DNA of 64,000 nucleotides from Elmis aenea (lineage: Eukaryota > Arthropoda > Insecta > Coleoptera > Elmidae): positions 51,312,966 through 51,376,965 of the forward strand of contig OX393576.1 of the NCBI GenBank assembly GCA_947652605.1, read 5' to 3'. A program made the position numbers and the translations under genes. Below the pieces are notes generated by a model, which ran no database searches, was not told the origin of the DNA, and worked only from the letters and a program-made list of their open reading frames with translations. Numbering within the stretch: the stretch's first letter is position 1; the number at the start of each line of letters is the position of its first letter. Positions 48,316 through 59,700 of the stretch are shown here, one piece after another.

Positions 48316-51300
48316 TTAATCAGTTTTGTTTTCAAAGCGGTGACTGTTTTTAATAAGCCAGTTTTCTATTGCTGTAAAATTTAACACTTTGTTTGGTTCT
48401 TTTTTATTATCTTGTGGTGTTTCACTTTCCTTTTTTAGTGTAAATATTTCGGATTTAATCTGTAAAAATACTTTTTAATATGTGTGTATGCGGTATAATA
48501 TTTAAATGTACCTTATTCAAAAACTGTTGAACCTCATCTTTCCAGACTTCATTGGTATGGTTTGCATTAATTAAACTAAATAAAAGTATTATATTAGTAA
48601 ATACTGCATGTGAATATGTAAGCGGCAAAGTGTGTAATATCGGTATTGTACCGAATGCATTTTGAGCAATGTATGTTCTTGTTCTTACAAATAAGGATGA
48701 GGCTATTTATACATACAATACAGTATGTATAAGTAATTGACTATTTATGCATACTTTTTTTTTTAAATAATTGAGATAAACCAATGAAACTAAGAAATAG
48801 TTTTTCTTAAAAAAAAATCTTACCTAACCTTTAACCTAATGTAAAAAATATATATAAATGAAAAATTGGGCCTTAGAAATAAGTTTATTGTATGTATAAA
48901 TAGCCAATTATTCATACATACTGTATGTATAAATGTTCACATTCTACAAATAAAACTAATAATATTTATAATGATAATAATCTTATGAATTTACTTTATT
49001 TATTATAATGCATTAAAAAAAGGTTTGAACAACCTTTAACCTGACCATCTATAATTGACCAAGTAAATAAGGATTAGGTAAATGTTATTATTTTATACTT
49101 TGCCAAAACCCACTCGGCATTACACAACGCCCAGGTAATCTGTAGAATACCCAAATATACACTTTGCCGCTGACATATATCTACTATAAATACGCAATTG
49201 TGCAATGTTGCAACGTGAAGAACATTATAGAAACAGAAGGATGTACATTGACAAAGAAGTGAGTTTTTATGTGCCTACTTTTGTATGAATTTTAACTGAA
49301 AGTGTCCATAATGTAGCGCTGTGATTTAAGAAATTGTGGAGTAGGTATCTGTTTTAACGAAATCTTTGCGACTTGCATAAGCGTTTAACATAAGGTGAAC
49401 CGCTTTTATAAGGGTCTCGTTTTTTGCCATTATCTTCGGACCCATTTAAGATGATTACAAAAACTTTGCACCATTTTACTTGCAAAGGATGCGCGCATTT
49501 GTAAATAAAAAACTTTTGATTTTATCTCTGACGGTTTCATAGCCAACGCGATCCCAAAAATGGCCTCAATTTTTCTTCCTATTTTTTGTATTTAAATCAT
49601 CAATGACACGTATAACTCTACAAAACATTTATTTTTGATGTTCTTGATGCTTGATGCAATAAACACAGCCTAAAGGGTAGTTCACACGGTGACACCAGCG
49701 TCGTGACACTAGGTGCCGTGGCATCAAATAATGTCGTCGTCTCAACAACCTGATGTCGCGATGCCACCATGTCATGACGCTAGTGCAGCGATGTCGCGAC
49801 ACCGATATTGACAGTGCGGCATTTGAGGTAAGCCTGCCATAGGTACTTATATATTATGACATGACATAACAGGCAAATAATATACGAGTACATTTGTTTG
49901 TCATAGATTTTCATTTCATCATGTCCTCAGTTGATGTTTCAACGATTTTAGAGCATTATCAACAATATCCTTGTTTATGGGACAAATCTATTCCCGAATA
50001 TAGCGACTTCAAAATAATTAGTTGCTCTACAACACTCGTTACAAGAGTGGCCATTTTTATTTTGATGTCGCGACGCTCAAATATATCATTTTACGTATGA
50101 ACACCCAGTGCCGCGACACCGAATGTCGAGCGATGTCGTGACATTTGATGTCGCGACGCTAGTGTTACCGTGTGAACTACGCTTTAATCAGATTGTAGCG
50201 ACAATATACCGTGACCCTTTTTTGTTACTAGGCACACAAAACACATTATTTTGCCGGTTTAAGCATCCCTTAAAAGTTTTTAAGATACCCATGTTCTTCA
50301 CTTTGAGATACAAACCTGAATATGCATAAATTTTTTTGATCAACTCGTCAAAGTACAGCAGTCGCGATGATTCATGAGTAGTAAATATGTTACTGGCAAT
50401 GTGTGAAATCCGGCATTGTATAGAATGCCTAGGACCTAGGAATTATATAGAATGCCTAAAGTTTGTAGGCATAGGCAACGTATAAAATGGTTTATATTTT
50501 ATACATATCCTACGCATTCTATACAATGCCGAAGGGCGAACCGGCAAAGTATAGAATACCCCGCCATTCATGCTTGATTCTTTGCTCGGCGGTGGCGTGG
50601 CAGTGATGTCGTAAGCATAATGTGAAATCCGGAATTTTATAAAATACATAAGGCATTTTGCAAAAAGTCGCCAAAATGAGTAAATTATGACTTTCTCTTA
50701 ATCTCATACGTTTGTTTTCATACAAAAAAAGCTTTAACCAACCGTTAACCTTACCCTCACTCATTTGGTCAGTAATAGAGGGTCAGGTTAAAGGTTGGTT
50801 AAAGTTTTTTTTAAAATAAATTATGAAAATGAAGCTAATAGGTTTGTTTTCATTACAAACAATTATGAAGGCATTTTATTATTTGCCTAGTCGAAATACA
50901 AGAAGCTCGTTTTGCCGGCTTTTTACCAAATACCTGGGCAATTTATAAAAGGCCGTTCTTTCGTTTTCAAATATGTGTTGCCAATAAAGACGTTTTCATT
51001 GCGCTCTTTTGACACTTTGCCTGGAGTATACTTGTCATTATGTATAATACCTAGGCAATGTATAAAATGCCTAGGAAAAGTATGAAACATAATCACGAAA
51101 ACCAGATATTTTATACTTTTCCTAAAAACTTCAGGCATTCTATATAATTCCTAGGCATTCTATACAATATCTGCATTTAACACATTGTCGGTAACAAATA
51201 TACACACTAACTTACACCTTCTCGTCGATATCCGTTGCGTTTACTGTACTTAATATTATTTGTATCAAAACACTTACTTGTCAGTATCAGTAGCATTAAA

Positions 51301-54300
51301 TTGTTCCAGTAGATAAACATACAAAAATCTTTTGTGGAGATTACTGGTGTTATAAAAAGTAGTATACGCCAGTTTTCGCTTTTCGGGTTCCATATTTTTC
51401 GTTTCATCGAAAACTTGGTCTAAAAACCTATGAATCGTCAAAACAGTACAATTTATTTAAAACAGTTTTTACCATTTCAATTTTCTCTCTGATTCAATAA
51501 AAGTTAAATGCTCTAGAAATGTGTTCATTTCAATTTTATTGGAAGCTGCTCGGTACATTTCAAACACTATATCCCAGTGACTTTCATTTCCATTATGGAA
51601 ACCTTCATATACTACGTGGGAATATAGATTAGATGGAATTGAATTTTTATTATCTGCTTTCCATTTTCTTGTGATTTTCATAATATCATTAATACATTTT
51701 GAAACATCCAAGTTGCAAATAGAAGCAAGAACATTCATTCTGTTAATTTTGTCGCAGTGTTCGTCCTCTGCTCTTTCATCTGCTCCTAAATGTTTATAAA
51801 TGCCACTGACCAAAGTTAACATGTATTTCTGAAATGTAATATTTGTTGGTTCGTTACGTAATGTGTTCAAAATATCTGGGCGATCGAACTTATATTAAAT
51901 TAGCCATATCTCGGTTAATTTTTTCAACAAATTTATGAAACTATATATTTTTGCAAAACTAAAAAATGCTCTTTTATATAATTATGGCTAATTACTATAA
52001 TTTTCATTTAAAAAACATAAGTTTACTTTAAACCTCAAAAGTCAAGATCGTTAAAAAATTATAAAAACATTTTTAAATAAAGCACAAAATTGTTTTTATA
52101 CATAAGGAAATTTAAAAAAACAATAAAATTTTATTTTGCGTCTGTAGTGCTAAAATGTAAAGTGATATAAAAATCTGATAATACCGGTGTCTTTATTTCA
52201 AAAAAACAACCCAGAAAACTGATATACATTTTCGTCAACTACTCTCATTATGGTAACCGAGATACCCCGTAAAACATTTAAATTTGATCAACCCTGTAGG
52301 TACAGTAAAAAGAACGATGTCAATTTTAACACAAAAATAACACGAAATTAAATATGTGTAGGCCCACTTGAAAATAGTGTTATTTTGTCTGAAGAAAAGT
52401 TATATATTAAATGCTTTTCATTGTGTCAAATTTAAGTATTTTAGAACACTTTTTAATTAAAATTTAGTCATTCTCAATAATTGCTGTAGAAAAACTACTT
52501 CTGAATTTAGTGAATTTAAAATAATTGTTTTAAATTTGCCGTGTTTTAGTTTAAAAGTATCTAATATTAAACACAACTATGAGAAATCTAGATGAATTTC
52601 TTGAGTTATTAGATAACATAAACAAATGTCTTAAATTTAATAATGTGGTGCTGTTAATATCAATAGAATTTTGCCTGCGTTTTTTGCTATTTCCAATTTA
52701 TCTAATATTGTCGTTAATTTTTTAGAAATCAACTCGCCGCAAATTTTTTAATATGGCAAAGAGTGAAAAAAGTGTTAAGCGGGCTTCAGACGATCAATAT
52801 ATATTGTCAATAGAATATTGTCAATACGGTCAATAAATATTGACAAACTGCATTTGCCTCCTCACACGATCATTTATTGACAATACATTTAGTTTAAGTT
52901 TGGCAATCAACGATGTCGTGTCAAAAGAAAGCTTGTGTTGCTATTATGGTGGTTATCGGTAAAAACCCAAACAAACTTATGAGCAAAGGAATGGTTAAAT
53001 AAAGTCGTCTACCATCCCAAAAGATTTTCAAAATTATTTTCGCATGACTAGCACGTCTTTCAATTAACTATTCATTTAGTAGAACCAGCTATCGTGGAAC
53101 AAGATTAGTTGTGTTGATGAAAAAGTATGATTTTGATACTTTTAAAAACGATTAGCATACTTGACTGTAGCTCTTCTCGATGCAAAGTGAGGTATTGTCA
53201 ATAATCACTGTCAGACGGTCAATATTTATTGTCAATGTTTAAAATATTTTGCTTTTCATCAAACCACCCCATCAATATTTGAAATATTGACAATATGGCA
53301 ATATATACCGTCACACGTTCAATAATATTGACAATACTGAAATATTGACAATATAATATTGATCGTCTGAACCCCGCTTTAAATTAATACTAAATTAAAG
53401 GAAAAATAAACCTACATTTTTTAGTGGTTCCGTAGAAAAAAAGAAAAAAACGAGACCTCAGAGTTCGTCTTATATATAACAACTGTTTTGGTTGATTATT
53501 AAGTTATGATAACTATATCTTTCAATCGTGTTTTATTGTGAAGATTAAACTTTGAGATCAGCACAATTAACAAACTTCAATACTTTAAATAACCGTTACC
53601 TAAAGATTACTTACTTCAAAAATTTGTTTATGCTTCAAACTTGATGAATCTAAATACATGTCGACCAATATTGGTTCAAATGCCAAGAAAGGCATACAGT
53701 CTCTTTCTCGTGTTAAATACATACTCAAATTCAACGGAATTTCATATTCAATATATCCATACTTGGCTAAATCGAAAGCATCATCAATAAGCTGTGCTCT
53801 GTTTGTTACATGAATTTTATGATAATCATCACTATTGAGGCATTCGATTATTCTTCGCCAGTTTTCCGTATCATAATTCACCCTGTAATACCCTATAAAT
53901 TGTTTATAAAATTTATTAATGCTTGAAATATGTGATTGTGATTACCTGTTTGTTGTTTGTTGACGATTAACCAACCGTCGGTGGGGAATGTGTTTTTGAG
54001 AATCTGAGTTTTTTCTGTAAGCCAAAAATCAGCCGTAGTCTGGGAAAAAATTATTTCAGAGCGATTTGAACTAAAAACGTAGTTGATTGGCACAAACCAA
54101 ATGTTAACCACTGAATCACTGATATTTCTAGAAATGCATGGCTCCTAAAAATAGATATGAACAATTTTTGTTATACCGGGTTTATAGTTAGCACTCTCCA
54201 GTCCTGTTTCTGTCAAATATTATTGTGGCTTAAGAGCAGTACAAAAATATTTGCATTTATTACAAATTTAAAGACCAGATTTTCCTAAAGACGGTTTTAG

Positions 54301-57300
54301 TTCTTATTTTTGACATCTTACCATCTTAGGTAAACATTTTTATTTATTTTTGAATTATCACATAACACGATACACGTAAAGACATTGGCAGAATTTACTG
54401 TTGAACCTGTTTGAATAACCATTTTGTCTTATTAACTAGAGTCATGATCAGTTCACTTACTTGAGAAAAAGTGACGTTTCCAGTATCATAGTCTCTTGTG
54501 ACGTTTATTAGAGGATAACCTTTTGCAGAATCCCAAGTTTTCATAATAGATGATACACTCATACCATTTAATAAATGAGAAGCATTGTTTAAAACTACTG
54601 CTTTCTCAAGAGCCTTGTAAAAGTCAGATGGTTCAGCAACATTAAATATCCTGGTGAATTAACAAACTTTTACCGGTTTTAATTTTTTTTTTAAATAAGT
54701 TTACCTATCTGTTAAATAAATCTGAAGTCCTTTTCTGAATATGGATAGCGTAAGAAAATGCTCGCACATTCTAATAATGGTTCCACCTAGAAATAAATAT
54801 TTTTACAAGGCCCAAAAAAATATATTATGAATAAAATAGTACCTGTAGAGTAAATAAAATACTGCAAATTGATATCTTCGCTGCTGAAGGTGATAGGAGT
54901 TGTAGGATTATACTCGCTTTCTAAAGATATTTGGACCATATTTACAACAAACTGTTCCCAAATTTTCCAAGACGGATTTAACTAATAAACAAAAATATTG
55001 CTTGATAACATACTAAAAGCTAAAATTAAGACAAAAACATCAAAAATTAAAATATTAGTGACGATGAATTATGATGTCACACTAATTATAAACGCTATCT
55101 TCCATAGAGCACTAGCCAGCAAAAAGGCAAGGGTCGAAATAATACAATGGAAGTTTGTTATTGTTTTTTCCATGGCCACGTTGATTTTTATCTTAGATTT
55201 CACTTTTTTTTAAAAGTAATTTCGCTTATTTTTGTAGATAAACATATGAAATATTGTATTATTGTAAAAAAATTATATCTAAGTCATCACTTACTAAGAC
55301 TAAGAAAAAGTAGTTAAAAATCTCGCACGGTATCTTATAAACAAAAATTTGACTAGCACCATTTTATGGCAAACAAAATCTAGCTAAATTCAGTCCTTTG
55401 GCATTTTTGTGCAACGATAGCAGAGATTTTGGTCCATTTCGGGTTTTTCTTTATATCACGCAAGCCATAAAATGTAAAAAAAATATCTTATTTAAAATAC
55501 ACTCGTAAAGAGAGCTAACTTTTGTTGCATTTAACCATCCTTGTATTTTCATCATGGAAAAGTGTTACAGCCTGTAATTTTTTGTTTAGTTTCTGATCAA
55601 ATTGATCCGAATAAAATATTAGTTACCAAAAATTAAACAGGGTTGTTCAGGTTGTTTCTACAAATACAAGAACTATGTACTTACAACTGCTAAAGCATAA
55701 TATTCTAGATATGTTGCTATTCCTTCCTTTAACCAAATGAACTTCCACAACGCTGGTGTTACCAAGTTGCCAAACCATTGATGCGCAATTTCATGGGAAA
55801 TTACTAGAGCTATACGTTGCATCTGATCGGTAGTCGTAATATCACTTTTTAATAACATAGATTCTCTAAAATTTTTAATTTAAATAACTACGTATATCCA
55901 TAATTATTCAGAATTCATACTTATAGGTGACAAGTCCCCAATTTTCCATAGCAGTAAATGTACCAGTGAAGTATTTATCAGGGATGGCAAAATGGTCAAT
56001 TTTACTCAAGGAATAATTAATTCCCAAAAAATCTTCATTTATTTTTATTAAATCGACCGCTGACTTTAAAGCAAAATCGGCATGTCCGCTTTTTATAGCT
56101 TCAGAACTGGCAAATATTCGATGGCGATCAATTCTTGCTGTGTGATCCAAGTCACAAATTATAATTGCCAAGATATAAGTTGACATCTTTGGAGTTTCTT
56201 TAAAGATGTCTCTGTAGCGACCATTACCCAAATTTCTATTTGAACAAAAGTTTTAGTGTAACTAAAAACTTCGGTAAAATCTAAAGTGCATTTTGATAGT
56301 GATTAATTGTACTGGATTCATTTTGACTCCCAATTGAGTATGTTTTCGTAACTCAAAGATCTGTAGTAGTGTAATAATAATAGGTACTTTACTTTAATTC
56401 TGTAGAAAAAAAATGTGAACACAAGAATTCAATATGATTTTTGCAATAAATTTTCTTGCAAAAATCATGTCAAACATTTATCAAAAATGTAGTGCCGAAG
56501 AATGTAATTCACATAAATAAGGTAAATTTTACAACTTTTAATTAGGTTTGTGTGTTGACCTTTTAAAATATTTTTAAAAGTATGATTTAAGAAATATCAC
56601 TACAGGGTGGTTCACTTTTTTGTAGTAGGACTTTAACAGTCGATACAAAAGTATTTTAAAGCGAATATTGCATATCAACATGGTTCCATAAACGCTTCAT
56701 TTTAAAGATATAGGGTGTTGAAATTTTCGAAAAAAATATCGATGATGTTTAACAGCACCTTACAGGTTACCACATTCGGTGAGAATGTCAACCAACACAC
56801 GCAACCAGTGGTGGAGTTGTGGGGGTTCAGTTTCAATAAATTTTATAGAAAACTAGTACGGCCCTGTTCAAAATCAAATTGGGATCAAACAAGGGACAAA
56901 TTTTTCGCGAAAATGGTAAAATAAATCAAATTTTGCGTCAAACGGTGCCAGATACAAAGAAAACTCAACAGACACAATTTGTTTAGAATAAAATGTTCTA
57001 CCCAAAAACAAGTTCGAGTTTTATTTTCAACAGGGCCGTACTAGTTTTTCATAAAATTAACAGGGCCGTACCCTACTAGTTTTTCATAAAACTTATTGAA
57101 ACTGAACCCCCACAACTCCGCCACTGGTTGCTTGTGGGGGTTGACATTCTCACCGAATGTGGTAACCTGTAAGGTGGTGCTGTATACCAAATTTCGTTTA
57201 ATTATATCTAATGGTTGAGAAACGATTAGACATTATCGATATTTTTTCGAAAATTTCAACACCCTGAATCTTTAAAATGAAGCGTTTATGAACCCATGTT

Positions 57301-58187
57301 GATAAAGAATATTCGCTTTAAAATAAGTTTTTGTATCGACTGTTAAAGTCCTACTACAAAAAATTGGACCACCCTGTATAAGTTGTCTTTGTAAAACATG
57401 ATAGATCATATTGATTTAAAAATGAGCCAATGTTACTATCAAACACAATAATTATTAATTTTTAAAGATGATATAAACCAAGTACGCCACGCGCCCGCTT
57501 GAGGGTTAAATCTGCTTGAAGAAATATCACCTACTTTGTTTCAATTAGTTCTTCGTTTGATAATGAAATATATCCTTTGGGACGAATTATTTTAACTAAA
57601 TAATTTGCCTTAAACTCTGGTTCATCGAAGCAAGGAAATGCTTTTCTAGCATTTCTTGGTTCAAAATCTGTTACCGCCATGAGACTACAAAAAAAAACTG
57701 AAAAAGTTGTTTGATTTTAGTAATGTTACCTATACCTTCTTTGTCCCTCTTGATTTTGATATTCAGCTTTAAAAAATCCTTGATTATCGGACCGTAATTT
57801 TGCAGCAAAGTTAATTGTTAAATTGAAATAACTGCATTTTACCAGCTCTTCTTCTAAGCTAATTACATATAGGCTAGTTGCATTGAAGTAATCAGCATTC
57901 TGTATGCCAATCGATGAATTCATATTAACTAAACTCAAATTGCTTTTTGAAAAATCAAGATCTTCGGCATTTATTGTAATGTTGTTTGTATTTTCTAAAA
58001 TTTCCAATTCAATAATTACAGTTCCATTATACTTTGGTAGAGCCACTGCTGAATCCATGTCGGTTTCCATCGTTAAAATATAACGATGTGGTTTAACATT
58101 TTTAGGTAACTGAATTACATTTTCCGATGTAATTCCTCCACTCTTTAATATTATTAGCGTAAATATTAACCAAATTTTCTGTTTCAT
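48316..58187 (-). CDS. Gene C: secreted aminopeptidase N-like (M1), zinc site and tyrosine kept
   Basis: Exons (coding order) 57736-58187, 57535-57684, 55921-56235, 55685-55865, 54843-54981, 54705-54786, 54461-54650, 53946-54144, 53615-53892, 51473-51888, 51278-51427, 48512-48575, 48316-48459 join in frame to 919 residues ending at TAA. A signal peptide ([18 protein letters not shown]) is followed by the M1 N-domain ([13 protein letters not shown]). Then come TAMENWG (295-301), HEIAH (330-334), WLKEGIATY (E353) and IYSTGGTIIRM (Y410 as the likely catalytic Tyr). The ERAP1-like domain includes GYYRVNYD and [17 protein letters not shown]. The last exons have no hydrophobic tail, so no GPI or membrane anchor is evident. 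GAMEN has Thr first and NEG is KEG, so specificity may differ. Its closest relative is gene D, with the same exon phases. Confidence 0.88.
48618..49174. mobile_element. 557-base MITE with TIR GTAAGCGGCAAAGTGTGTAA
   Basis: The left end GTAAGCGGCAAAGTGT is mirrored at the right (ACACTTTGCCGCTGAC), with ATAT on both sides. Internally, TACTGTATGTATAAATA inverted repeats pair across about 48690-48950. It lies in the gene C intron between the 51278-51427 and 48512-48575 exons. Confidence 0.65.
49674..50183. mobile_element. Harbinger-like non-autonomous element with a MADF remnant
   Basis: The ends AGGGTAGTTCACACGGTGAC and the complement of AGCGTAGTTCACACGGTAAC continue into GCGTCGYGACA. The flanks are TAA (left) and TTA (right). 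Repeated GTCGCGAC motifs fill both subterminal regions. A MADF-like coding remnant lies at 49921. Confidence 0.7.
49921..50005 (+). pseudogene. Truncated MADF-domain coding remnant
   Basis: The frame gives [18 protein letters not shown] followed by IPEYSDF, the first helix and PxLWD signature of MADF (Myb/SANT-like in ADF) DNA-binding domains. The rest of the domain is missing. MADF or Myb-like accessory proteins are encoded by PIF/Harbinger elements, so this fits an internally deleted derivative. Confidence 0.6.
50389..51195. mobile_element. 807-base element built of CTAGGCATTCTATA motifs, AAATAT flanks
   Basis: The left end GTTACTGGCAATGTGTGAAA and the right end (complement of GTTACCGACAATGTGTTAAA) extend about 90 bases as inverted repeats. 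Many internal copies of TATAGAATGCCTAGG in both directions are present. AAATAT flanks both ends (50383-50388 and 51196-51201). It shares the GGCAAAGT.TA.AATAC motif with 48618-49174. No coding. Confidence 0.7.
51890..52296. mobile_element. Mariner-derived repeat abutting gene C exon 10
   Basis: It is colinear with 18203-18628 from AAATTAGCCATATCTCGGTTA to CCGAGATACCCCGTAAAAC and ACCCTGTA. Its left edge falls at the 3' splice site of the gene C exon starting 51888, so that acceptor tract appears to be repeat-derived. Confidence 0.6.
52778..53378. mobile_element. 601-base MITE with TTA target duplication
   Basis: TIRs start AGCGGGCTTCAGACGATCAA / AGCGGGGTTCAGACGATCAA. TTA is at 52775-52777 and 53379-53381. 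The inside is full of AATATTGACAATA units. It is in a gene C intron (51889-53614). Confidence 0.85.
56603..57376. mobile_element. 774-base foldback element, TA-flanked, in a gene C intron
   Basis: The left arm begins CAGGGTGGTTCACTTTTTTG and the right arm ends with a matching complement. TA lies outside both. The arms of about 270-330 bases share the GTGGGGGTTCAGTTTCAATA block. The spacer contains CAGGGCCGTACTAG repeats. Confidence 0.85.
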
Positions 58188-58580
58188 CCTTGTAGTTTTG
58201 TAACACTTGTAGGATCCAATTTGTTTTAACGAGTATTTATTTGTTTAACTAATGAGTACCTACTGTTAGAAAAAGTTTACGAATCGTTGTCAAATAAATT
58301 AGTGATAATCCTTTAGCTATTGATTAGTTACAAAATATAAAAAAATGAACCTTGATTTCCAGATAGATCAATTTGATCTCAGTATACAGTGCGTGACACA
58401 AACTAAGGGCTCTTACAAACTGTTGATGTAGTAAAGGTTAATTAAGACAAAACCTTTTATTTAGAGGACTATTTGACGATACTTTCCATGAAGCGTAATA
58501 AGTTAGGATGGAAAACTAAATTATTAAAACTTATAGTACAAGGGATGTTCAAATGAAAACCACAGATGAATTTTCGCTAA

Positions 58581-59019
58581 AGCCCGATTGCATAAAAGTT
58601 GAAGCTGTGATTAACCTCAATATTAAACCACGTGTACCCAAGAACTAAGCAAAATCGCAGCATAGTTGGCGCTGATAACGCCTAGTTTTAGGCAGGGCTG
58701 CGGTGTCAGTAAAAAAAATTCCACTCCGACTCCTGATAATTTTAGTTGTTCGACTCCGACAAACTTAAATACCAAGACATTTCATGGTTTGTGTAATATA
58801 AAAAAGAAAAATAAATATAAAGAAATTATTTAAAATTTCAGTTTAAATTTTGCGGCAAAGGACTCGGAGTCGGAGTCGGTACATTTTTTCCAAATCCGAC
58901 TCCGACTCCACTGACTCAGACATTCCTTCTAAACTTCGACTCCGACTCCACAGCCCTGGTTTTAGGGATTAACTTGTATTTTAACTTTAACACCAGTGTT
59001 GCTTTGTGCAATCGGGTCT
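58581..59019. mobile_element. MITE with TAA target duplication, carrying a hAT MITE
   Basis: AGCCCGATTGCATAAAAG at the left and the complement of AGACCCGATTGCACAAAG at the right form the ends. TAA is at 58578-58580 and 59020-59022. Removing it restores continuous mariner-like sequence. Confidence 0.75.
58693..58958. mobile_element. hAT-type MITE of CTCCGACTCC repeats with 8-base target duplication
   Basis: The ends are CAGGGCTG and CAGCCCTG. An exact 8-base duplication, GTTTTAGG, lies at 58685-58692 and 58959-58966, the hAT hallmark. The inside is dominated by GGAGTCGGAGTCGG and its complement. Confidence 0.88.
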
Positions 59020-59049
59020 TAAAAGTATATTGTAACATATACGTGCAAA

Positions 59050-59700
59050 TACAGGTGTTTATTTTTCAACGTAATCTTTCCCGAGGACAATGCATTTGTT
59101 CCAATTGTACACTAAAGCGTAAATAGCCTATGAAAAAAATATTTCGGACATATGCGCAATCAATTATGAACCACATTCTTGACTTTCAAAATTATGTGCC
59201 ACCAATATGCTTGTTGAGAGCTTCAAATATGTAAAAATTGGAAGGTGCTAGGTCGGGCGATCTGGGAGAAATTCAATTCGGAGATCGTGAACGGTTGAGA
59301 CCGTCCTGCGAGAGGAATGAGGACGTGCATTATCATGCTGAAGCAAAACACTATTGGTGTACAAACCTCGGCGTTACCGACGAATTGCGGGTTTCAGGTG
59401 AATATGTTGGAAGTGTTTTGGCCTTCTGCGTCGGTTCGTATGAATTAGCCCCTTAGCAACCGCAATCATCACCGGACTAATGTCTTTGTGTGCCTGGCCT
59501 GAACAGAGTGCGTCCACCACATTACTTACACTACTTTTTAAACTTTTTGGTCCACTCGTACACTTGCCTCTGAGATGAGAATAGAAATACTGTTTTGCCA
59601 TCTAGCGGTAAATTTTCAACTGTTTCACATCTTCAGTGATCAAATGTCTGATGACGGAAGGTTACTCTTTTTTCGTGCACACTTTCAAACAGGCAGCCAT
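59050..59700 (-). pseudogene. Mariner-type transposase relic in the C-D spacer
   Basis: The minus strand encodes VLLQHDNARPHSSRRTV, with the second catalytic Asp in HDNARPH. Then come LRIEFLPDRPT, a frameshift, and a segment matching LAPSNFYIFEALNKHIGG. The N-terminal part (KSSVSNVVDALCSGQAH) is also broken. The mariner tip is probably near 58545 (GGGATGTTCAAATGAAAACC), split from the body by the MITE at 58581. Confidence 0.65.

Noticed and set aside
49205..49263. Short plus-strand frame [18 protein letters not shown] followed by a donor-like GTGAGT
   Set aside because: Too short, no partner exon found, embedded in repeats.
50190..50365. Minus-strand open frame of about 55 codons ([16 protein letters not shown])
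   Set aside because: No start, no domain and no match to the APN C-terminus; likely chance.
48576..51277. A missing coding exon in gene C between 51278 and 48575
   Set aside because: Alignment with the gene A terminal exon shows that the exon at 51278-51427 already covers the segment, and joining 51278 to 48575 keeps phase. A candidate mini-exon at about 51217-51242 gave only a basic, non-APN peptide.
51870..51876. Acceptor CCCAG just inside gene C exon 10
   Set aside because: Its phase does not fit the preceding donor; AATATAAG at 51889-51890 gives FDRPDIL in phase 0.
53881..53892. Alternative acceptor for gene C exon 9 at TATTACAG
   Set aside because: It would put an immediate TGA in frame; the upstream TATAG restores GYYRVNYD, which the family has.
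59238..59456. Plus-strand open frame in the C-D spacer
   Set aside because: It is the complement of a mariner transposase relic (HDNARPH on the minus strand).
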